From an uncultured Chlorobiota bacterium (GTDB taxonomy: Bacteria; Bacteroidota; Bacteroidia; Bacteroidales; JAADGE01): a DNA stretch of 6,336 bases. Positions 1 to 5,557 of the stretch are shown piece by piece. The DNA is taken from positions 1 to 6,336 of the forward strand of contig CAMZKQ010000187.1 in NCBI GenBank assembly GCA_947311265.1, written 5' to 3'. Each line of letters starts with the position of its first letter. Positions within the stretch are counted from its first letter, which is position 1. The position numbers and the translations under genes were made by a program. Under the pieces are notes generated by a model, which worked only from the letters and a program-made list of their open reading frames with translations, was not told the origin of the DNA and ran no database searches.

Positions 1-524
1 ACGCCTATCATGATAGAGGCACAGTAAAAATAGGAACTGGCGACCTTGCTGGTGCAGAATCGGACTTCCAAAAAGCAACAGAATTAAACACAAAATTAGA
101 TTTTGCCTATAATAATCTAGGCTCAGCACGCCGAAAACTAAAGAAATATAAAACCGCAATAGAAGCCTACAATATGGCTCTAAAAATCAATCCAGAATAT
201 TATAAAGCCTACAATAACAGAGGATTAGCAAAACACCAATCCAAAGATTACAAAGGGGCCATTAAGGATTTTGAAAAAGCAGTAAACTTTAAAAATACTT
301 ATGCCCAAGCCTATAATAATATGGGCGTTTCATATTTCCAACTTAAAAACTATAAAAAAGCCGCTGAGTCTTACACCGCTGCAATAAAAATTAATAAAGA
401 GTATGCCGCCGCTTATGCCAACCGAGGCAGTGCCAGAGAAATGCGTAGAGATTTTTCAGGTTCAAAAAAAGATTGGGAAAAAGCGATACAATTAGGCATT
501 AAAAATCCCGAACTATATAAATAG
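1..524 (+). CDS. Tetratricopeptide-repeat (TPR) protein, 3' end only
   Basis: The reading frame is already open at the left edge (first full codon at position 3) and ends at TAG 522-524, so the start and any signal peptide lie outside the window. The visible 173 residues are five back-to-back TPR units of exactly 34 residues, each opening with AY plus an N/D-rich turn (AYHDRG, AYNNLG, AYNNRG, AYNNMG, AYANRG). Each carries the conserved small residues of helices A and B, for example GAIKDFEKA and AAIKIN. TPR arrays form right-handed superhelices that bind partner proteins or peptides; the partner cannot be told from sequence. An ATG at 174 lies inside the second repeat and is not the start, because the repeat pattern continues unbroken upstream. 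The next gene begins 64 bp downstream with no clear promoter or terminator between, so co-transcription is plausible. Family assignment is firm; specific function is unknown. Confidence 0.9.
   Translation, partial: AYHDRGTVKIGTGDLAGAESDFQKATELNTKLDFAYNNLGSARRKLKKYKTAIEAYNMALKINPEYYKAYNNRGLAKHQSKDYKGAIKDFEKAVNFKNTYAQAYNNMGVSYFQLKNYKKAAESYTAAIKINKEYAAAYANRGSAREMRRDFSGSKKDWEKAIQLGIKNPELYK
3..518 (+). repeat. Five 102-bp coding repeats (TPR units)
   Basis: Units begin at 3, 105, 207, 309 and 411, giving an exact 102-bp period (34 codons) with no insertions. At DNA level the unit starts are the most alike, reading GCCTA(T/C)AATAA(T/C) in units 2 to 4, while the remainder has diverged. This is the DNA footprint of the TPR array rather than a separate element. 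The similar unit starts suggest either internal duplication or strong constraint on the helix A motif. Confidence 0.85.
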
Positions 525-588
525 AGTTAAACAATTAATTCTACTGACTAAAAAAAACTTAGCTTAAAGAAAAATAAATCAAAAACAT

Positions 589-2661
589 ATGAAAAATTTA
601 CTACTACTTTTTCTTCTTTTAACTTTTACAATTCCTGCACTATCACAAAAATTTGTCCGTGTAAAAAGAGGTAATTTTAAAGTTGCCGATGAAGGCTTTA
701 GAGAGGCAAAAAAAAACCTTAGAAAAGGAGATGCACAATTCCACCGAAATAAACGAGGGGCTTACACAAAAGCACTTAGCTATTACCTAGAAGCTTTTGC
801 CTATAACGAAGACAATGCCAGATTAAACTACCTAATAGGAGTATCATACTTACGATCGGCAGAAAAGAAAAAAGCACTCACTTACCTAGAGAATGCAGAA
901 TTACTTAGCGACGACAACTTGCCTGATGACCTGAAATTTTGGATAGGACGAGCAAAACAGTATAATTACAAATTCTCAGATGCTATAGCCGACTACGAAG
1001 AATACTTCGAATCACTTTCGCCAAGAAAGCAAGAAAAGCAACAAAGCAAAATTGACAAATTAATTGCGGAGTGTACAAGCGGTATCGAACTCAAAAAAAA
1101 ACCAGTCCGCTGCTTTATTGATAACCTTGGGGAAGGCGTAAACACAGAAGCACCAGAATATAGCCCCATTTTTAATATGAACGATTCGGTACTTTACTTT
1201 ACCGCAAGACGCTCCACAACGACTGGCGGAAAAAGAAACCCACTTACCGATGAGTATTTTGAAGATGTTTACGTGTCCACCAAAAGAGGTGGAAAATGGA
1301 GAGCTGCAGAACAAATGGCAAAAAAAGTAATTAACACAAAACGTAACGATGCCGTTGTAGATGTTTCTGGCGATGGCGATGAATTATGTATATACCGTGG
1401 CTACAAAGGACAAGGCGAGCTTTACAACTCCCCCCGAAGAAATGGCAAGTGGCAAAAAAATCATAAATTAAGAAAAATCAACACCCGAAAAGGGCGAGAA
1501 AGTTCAGTATCAATAACTCCCGATTCTCTATTTCTCTTTTTTATTTCAGACAGAAAAGGCTCTATCGGCGGTAAAGATATTTGGATGAGTATCAGAACCC
1601 AAGACGGAAGCAAATGGCAAAAACCCGAAAACCTAGGTCCCAATATAAACACACCTTACAACGAAGAAACAATAAAAGTTTCTGCCGATGGCAAATTTTT
1701 ATACTTTAGCTCTCGAGGGCACAACTCCATGGGCGGATATGATATTTTCACTTCCAAAAGAAATAACGATGGGACTTGGTCCGACCCAAAAAATGTAGGC
1801 TACCCAATAAACACCCCCGACGACGACATCAATTTCATGATGACCGAAGATTTAAAAACAGGCTACTTTTCGGCCATGCGAGATAGCGGATATGGCGATA
1901 AAGACATTTACCAAGTCATATTCTTGGGACCTGAAAAACCCGTAAATCTGGCCGATGGCGAAGACGACTTAATCGCCTGTATCCAACTACCAGTAAGCGA
2001 ATCCGAAATTGAAAAACCAGTAAACATCAAAATCATTCAACTCTCGATGTTTAAAGGAACAATTACCGATGCCTATAACGGAAAACCACTAGAAGGCACT
2101 ATTGAATTAGTAGATAATGCCACCGGAAAAGTAGTAAAAATTGTAACCTCATACGCAGCAACTGGTGCATTTTCTGTTCCACTCCCTCCGGGAAAAGACT
2201 ACGCACTTACCGCAGGAGCACCCGACTATTTCTTCCACTCCGAAAGTTTTACAATAGCCGACACCTCGTTTCACGAAGTAATTCGTAAAGACATCCAACT
2301 ACAACCAATGGGAATTGGAGCAAAAATTGTACTCAACAACGTATTCTTCGACTCGGGAAAAGCCATCCTAAGAACAGAGTCATTTACCGAGCTAAACCGC
2401 TTGGTGAAAATACTAAAACAATACCCCAACCTAGTTGTCGAAATTTCAGGACATACCGATAGCCAAGGTGCAGCATCGTACAATCAAAGTTTATCGCAAA
2501 AAAGAGCACAATCCTGTGTGGACTATATTACAGCACAAGGCGTTCCCGCTAAAAGTATAGTCGCTCACGGTTATGGCGAAGAGCTGCCTAGAGCAGACAA
2601 TACCACCGCAGAAGGGCGACAACTTAACAGGCGAGTGGAAGCTAAAATTTTAGCAAAATAA
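589..2661 (+). CDS. PorE-like OmpA/PD40 protein (TPR, five-bladed propeller, CRD, OmpA C-terminal domain)
   Basis: This is a 690-residue exported protein likely anchored to peptidoglycan in the periplasm. In order: a signal peptide at residues 1-20 (Leu-rich core, ending ALSQ); a TPR-like helical region at about 47-160; a PD40-type propeller at about 186-444; a carboxypeptidase-regulatory-like (CRD) domain at about 485-560, starting FKGTITDAYNGKPLEG; and an OmpA C-terminal domain at about 584-690. The propeller shows five blades with repeated 'SxDGxxLYFxS..GGxDI' strands (for example VSADGKFLYFSS, GGYDIF). The OmpA domain keeps both peptidoglycan-binding residues, Asp624 in GHTD and Arg639 in SQKRA, with the 15-residue spacing of E. 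coli OmpA. The same domain order and five blades are known for PorE (PG1058) of the type IX secretion system, but many Bacteroidota carry several such paralogs. No Cys follows the signal peptide, unlike the lipoprotein PorE. I infer PorE-like, not proven PorE. The leader is A-rich with no Shine-Dalgarno sequence. Confidence 0.93.
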   Translation: MKNLLLLFLLLTFTIPALSQKFVRVKRGNFKVADEGFREAKKNLRKGDAQFHRNKRGAYTKALSYYLEAFAYNEDNARLNYLIGVSYLRSAEKKKALTYLENAELLSDDNLPDDLKFWIGRAKQYNYKFSDAIADYEEYFESLSPRKQEKQQSKIDKLIAECTSGIELKKKPVRCFIDNLGEGVNTEAPEYSPIFNMNDSVLYFTARRSTTTGGKRNPLTDEYFEDVYVSTKRGGKWRAAEQMAKKVINTKRNDAVVDVSGDGDELCIYRGYKGQGELYNSPRRNGKWQKNHKLRKINTRKGRESSVSITPDSLFLFFISDRKGSIGGKDIWMSIRTQDGSKWQKPENLGPNINTPYNEETIKVSADGKFLYFSSRGHNSMGGYDIFTSKRNNDGTWSDPKNVGYPINTPDDDINFMMTEDLKTGYFSAMRDSGYGDKDIYQVIFLGPEKPVNLADGEDDLIACIQLPVSESEIEKPVNIKIIQLSMFKGTITDAYNGKPLEGTIELVDNATGKVVKIVTSYAATGAFSVPLPPGKDYALTAGAPDYFFHSESFTIADTSFHEVIRKDIQLQPMGIGAKIVLNNVFFDSGKAILRTESFTELNRLVKILKQYPNLVVEISGHTDSQGAASYNQSLSQKRAQSCVDYITAQGVPAKSIVAHGYGEELPRADNTTAEGRQLNRRVEAKILAK

Positions 2662-2685
2662 ATACCTCAAATTTATAAACTAACG

Positions 2686-2720
2686 AAAGAGCTGGTTAAT
2701 TTTCTGGCTCTTTTTTTATT
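2686..2720 (+). terminator. Intrinsic terminator after the PorE-like gene
   Basis: The arms AAAGAGC (2686-2692) and GCTCTTT (2707-2713) form a perfect 7-bp stem. It can extend inward by two G-U wobbles and a G-C pair, closing a loop of about 8 nt. Seven T (2711-2717) then ATT follow directly. It lies 25 bp after the stop codon of the PorE-like gene and points the same way, so it should end that transcript. The stem is short but the T-tract is good. Confidence 0.8.
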
Positions 2721-2735
2721 ATCATGATTTCTTGG

Positions 2736-2743
2736 TATATTTG
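2736..2743 (+). promoter_or_regulatory. Bacteroidota-type promoter, -7 element TATATTTG
   Basis: TATATTTG matches the TAnnTTTG -7 consensus used by the primary sigma factor of Bacteroidota. The -33 TTTG/TTG box is not well formed: at the expected distance there is only the T-run (2711-2717) of the upstream terminator. Transcription would begin near 2748-2751, leaving a leader of about ten bases before the ATG at 2758. This is the only convincing promoter in the window and probably drives the four-gene run from 2758 to the right edge. Confidence 0.65.
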
Positions 2744-2757
2744 CATAAAATAAAACT

Positions 2758-4013
2758 ATGAAAAAAATAATTTATACCGTAGTGCTGTTGCTTTTTAGCT
2801 CCACTATTTTTGCATCTCACATACTTATCCCCATGGATAAGAGCCAAAAAAACCACCTGAAAGCCTACGGTATTGCCTACTGGATTCTACAAAACAATAT
2901 CGAAGTAAACTGGTTGCTCAATTACCGTGGAGGAAGTTTTAGCCTTTCCTATTACAAAGATATTAAAGACGAATGCACAATAAGAGGGGTTAGTTTTGAA
3001 GTGATTTCTGATGCAGAAGCCAATATAATTTTTGCTAAAATTGCCTCCCCAGAAGTAAACATGGATAAGGTGAAGTTAGAAAAAGTCCCCCGAATTGCCG
3101 TTTATGCACCAAAATCCCACCAGCAATGGGACGATGCCGTTACCATGGTTTTAAACTACGCAGAAATCCCTTACGACCAAATTTACGATGAAGAAATTAT
3201 CAATGGCGATTTGGCAAAATACGATTGGCTACACTTACACCACGAAGATTTTACTGGGCAATATGGTAAATTTTACGGTTCGTATCGCCATGCTGGCTGG
3301 TATATTAACGATAAAAGAGAAGCCGAATCAGAAGCCGCACGCCTTGGCTTTAATAAAGTATCAGAACTCAAACTATTTGTAAGCAAACCATCAAAAATTT
3401 CATTTTTAATGGCGGGTATCTTTTTGCAATGTGCTCTGCAACAGACTCATACGACATAGCCCTAGCCGCTTCTGAAACCGACATCTGCGAAAGCATGTTT
3501 GATGGCGACCCTGCCGACTCCAACTGCCAAAGCAAGCTAGACTTTACATTAGGGCTAGCCTTTAAAGATTACACCATCAGCCGCAACCCCTTTGAATACG
3601 AATTTTCTAATATCGACATGACAATGAAACGGCGAGTACCAAAAAATGAAGACTATTTTACACTTTTCGATTTTTCGGCAAAATGGGACCCCGTGCCAAC
3701 CATGCTTTGCCAAAATCATACAAGTATTGTAAACGGGTTTATGGGGCAAACTACCTCGTTTGACAAAAATTTAATAAAAGCAAACGTATTAATTATGGGC
3801 GAATTTAAAGCCAAAAATGAAGCCCGATACATACACGGCGAACTAGGCAAAGGCACTTGGACATACTACGGAGGGCACGACCCAGAAGATTACCGGCACT
3901 TAGTTGGCGACCCAAAAACCGAACTCAAACTCTACCCAAATTCCCCAGGCTACCGCCTAATTTTAAACAACATACTTTTCCCAGCAGCCAAGAAAAAGAA
4001 AATGAAAACCTAA
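2758..4013 (+). pseudogene. Secreted Bacteroidota protein of the family labelled 'asparagine synthetase B', split by a one-base frameshift
   Basis: Two overlapping reading frames encode one protein. The first runs 2758-3459 (233 residues) and the second is open from 3357 to TAA 4011-4013, with its first ATG at 3429. Residues 1-19 are a signal peptide (MKKIIYTVVLLLFSSTIFA). Further motifs are NHLKAYG (32-38), WLLNYRGGSF, and HLHHEDFTGQYG (159-170); the second frame adds GGYLFAMCSATDSYD, ICESMFDGDPAD, KWDPVPTMLCQNH and YYGGHDPEDY. As I recall the family (about 420 residues, Bacteroidota), continuity is restored by adding one A near 3385-3395, giving VSKTIKNF in place of VSKPSKIS; the product would then be 418 residues, the expected size. 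Homologs are often named asparagine synthetase B, but neither the N-terminal Cys of a class II amidotransferase nor an SGGxDS ATP loop is present, so the name is doubtful. The real function is unknown. The loss may be a true mutation or a sequencing error in an A-run; the good conservation of the second half favours error or a very recent event. Confidence 0.8.
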
Positions 4014-4021
4014 AATAAACA

Positions 4022-4834
4022 ATGATAAATACTATCCCCAATATAAAGAACACCAAAAGCAATAACTTTTTTCTTCTTGCTGGTCCTTGCGTTGTAGAGG
4101 GCGAAGCGGTCGTTTTTGAAATTGCAGAAAAAGTTGCAGAGATTGCAAACAAACTAAAAATCCCTTATATCTTTAAAGCATCGTACCGAAAAGCCAACCG
4201 CTCTCGCCTCGACTCCTTTACTGGCATCGGGGATATGAAGGCCTTAAAAATCCTTGAAAAAGTAAAAACGCAACTCAACTTACCCATCGTTACCGATATT
4301 CATACTGCACAAGAGGCAGAAATGGCGGCGGCTTACGCAGATATTTTACAAATACCAGCATTCCTTTGTCGGCAGACTGATTTACTCGTTGCAGCCGCCA
4401 AAACAGGCAAAATTATAAACATAAAAAAAGGACAATTTCTTGCCCCAGAGTCAATGCAATTTGCCGCCCAAAAAGTTGTAGAAAGTGGCAACCAAAAAGT
4501 AATGCTTACCGACCGAGGTACAATGTTTGGCTACGGCGATATTATTGTTGATTTTCGCTCTATACCCAAAATGAAAGCCACTGGATTTCCTGTAATTATG
4601 GATATTACACACTCCTTACAGCAGCCTAATACCGCCTCTGGCGTTACCGGTGGGCAACCCGAAATGATTGAAACCATAGGCAAAGCTGCAATAGCCACTG
4701 GTGCCGATGGTATTTTTATAGAAACCCACCCTCGCCCACAGGACGCAAAATCCGACGGTGCAAATATGCTACAACTCGACCTACTGGAAGCCCTACTTAC
4801 AAAATTAGTAAAAATCCGCAAAGCGGTAATTTGA
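4022..4834 (+). CDS. kdsA: 3-deoxy-8-phosphooctulonate (Kdo-8-P) synthase, metal-dependent class
   Basis: This cytoplasmic enzyme condenses phosphoenolpyruvate with D-arabinose 5-phosphate to Kdo-8-phosphate, the committed step to the inner-core sugar Kdo of LPS. The 270 residues match the family in full length. Signatures seen are LLAGPCVVE (18-26), KANRS (57-61), TDIH, IPAFLCRQTDLL (RQTD at 117-120), KKGQFLAP, DRGTMFGYGD and FIETHP. Metal-ligand positions known from the Aquifex enzyme (Cys11, His185, Glu222, Asp233) appear here as Cys23, His197, Glu234 and Asp245, each offset by exactly 12. This puts it in the metallo class rather than the E. coli class, which has Asn in place of the Cys. 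The ATG lies 8 bp after the preceding stop, in an A-rich leader without a Shine-Dalgarno sequence. With 9 bp to the next gene, it is almost certainly mid-operon. The related DAHP synthase is excluded by KANRS and overall match. Confidence 0.96.
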   Translation: MINTIPNIKNTKSNNFFLLAGPCVVEGEAVVFEIAEKVAEIANKLKIPYIFKASYRKANRSRLDSFTGIGDMKALKILEKVKTQLNLPIVTDIHTAQEAEMAAAYADILQIPAFLCRQTDLLVAAAKTGKIINIKKGQFLAPESMQFAAQKVVESGNQKVMLTDRGTMFGYGDIIVDFRSIPKMKATGFPVIMDITHSLQQPNTASGVTGGQPEMIETIGKAAIATGADGIFIETHPRPQDAKSDGANMLQLDLLEALLTKLVKIRKAVI

Positions 4835-4843
4835 TATTTTAAA

Positions 4844-5557
4844 ATGAAAGGAAAAATTTATTTAATCCCTGTTACTTTAGGCGATAACCAGCCGCAGGAA
4901 GTACTGCCAGCTAGTGTATTTTCAATTATTGATACGGTAGATTTTTACATGGCAGAAAATATCCGTTCGGCAAGGCGTTTCCTTCGAAAAGCAGGTATAA
5001 AAAAAAGCATAAGCGAACTTACTTTTTTTGAGTTAAATAAACACACCAACCAGCAGGAGGCTGCAAGTTTCCTTGCCCCAGCCCTTGCAGGAAAAAATAT
5101 GGGCATTATATCCGAAGCTGGTATGCCCGGTATTGCAGATCCTGGTAGCCATGCGGTAAAAGCAGCACATCAAAAAGGCTTAGAGGTAGTGCCTTTGGTG
5201 GGGCCTTCGTCTATATTCTTAGCTTTAACAGCAGCCGGTATGAATGGGCAAAATTTTGCTTTCTCGGGCTATTTGCCAATAAAACAGCCCGAGCGTATAA
5301 AGAAAATTCGCCAGCTAGAAATGCGTTCTAGAAATGAAAATCAGACCCAAATTTTCATGGAAACACCTTACCGAAACAACCCACTTTTTAAAGATATTCT
5401 ACAAACTTGCGGGAAAAACACACGTATTTGCATAGCAACAGATATAACATTAGAAACCGAATTTATTAAAACAAAAACTGTTGCCCAATGGAAAAATAGC
5501 TTACCCGATTTGCATAAACGTCCTACCATTTTTATTTTAGATGCCTGCAATAAATGA
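4844..5557 (+). CDS. RsmI-like SAM-dependent methyltransferase (tetrapyrrole methylase family)
   Basis: This is a 237-residue cytoplasmic protein of the tetrapyrrole (corrin/porphyrin) methylase fold, closest to RsmI, which 2'-O-methylates C1402 of 16S rRNA. Conserved pieces are the N-terminal strand IYLIPVTLGDN (5-15), the SAM-site loop SEAGMPGIADPGS (90-102), VPLVGPSS (GPSS at 120-123), ALTAAGMNGQNFAFSGYLP (ending 145) and IFMETPYRNNPL. It differs from canonical RsmI at two places: the usual PTPIGNLxD segment reads PVTLGDNQPQ, and AEDTR reads AENIRSARRF (37-46). It is also shorter than the roughly 286 residues of E. coli RsmI, lacking the C-terminal extension. I therefore read it as the RsmI-related paralog common in Bacteroidota, not as rsmI itself; its substrate is probably RNA but unproven. 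It starts 9 bp after kdsA, and its TGA overlaps the ATG of the next gene. A corrin or porphyrin role is unlikely, as no such pathway gene is nearby. Confidence 0.88.
   Translation: MKGKIYLIPVTLGDNQPQEVLPASVFSIIDTVDFYMAENIRSARRFLRKAGIKKSISELTFFELNKHTNQQEAASFLAPALAGKNMGIISEAGMPGIADPGSHAVKAAHQKGLEVVPLVGPSSIFLALTAAGMNGQNFAFSGYLPIKQPERIKKIRQLEMRSRNENQTQIFMETPYRNNPLFKDILQTCGKNTRICIATDITLETEFIKTKTVAQWKNSLPDLHKRPTIFILDACNK

Noticed and set aside
525..588. Possible promoter or terminator in the gap before the PorE-like gene
   Set aside because: The gap is A/T-rich, but there is no TAnnTTTG box, and the only inverted repeat (CTAA/TTAG around an A-run) is 4 bp and lacks a T-tract.
1060..1652. Reverse-strand open frames opposite the PorE-like gene (1060-1314 and 1461-1652)
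   Set aside because: The forward frame encodes recognisable propeller blades across this stretch. The reverse frames give Cys/Phe-rich translations with no family features and no promoter.
3188..3382. 64-codon forward open frame inside the secreted-protein gene
   Set aside because: It lies wholly within the conserved first half of that gene in another frame, and its translation has no recognisable features.
3385..3412. Programmed -1 ribosomal frameshift joining the two halves of the 2758-4013 gene
   Set aside because: The direction (frame 1 to frame 3) is right for -1 slippage, but no canonical X XXY YYZ heptamer lies in the zero frame: the best candidates, A AAA ATT and A TTT TTA, do not fit, and I see no strong downstream stem. 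A one-base deletion in an A-run is simpler.
2758..4013. Calling the gene asnB (asparagine synthetase)
   Set aside because: There is a signal peptide, no N-terminal amidotransferase Cys and no ATP pyrophosphatase loop; the name seems to be a database habit for this family.
3925..4821. Reverse-strand open frames opposite the kdsA region (3925-4152 and 4531-4821)
   Set aside because: They are antisense to kdsA and the end of the preceding gene, both firmly identified; their translations look like random antisense sequence.
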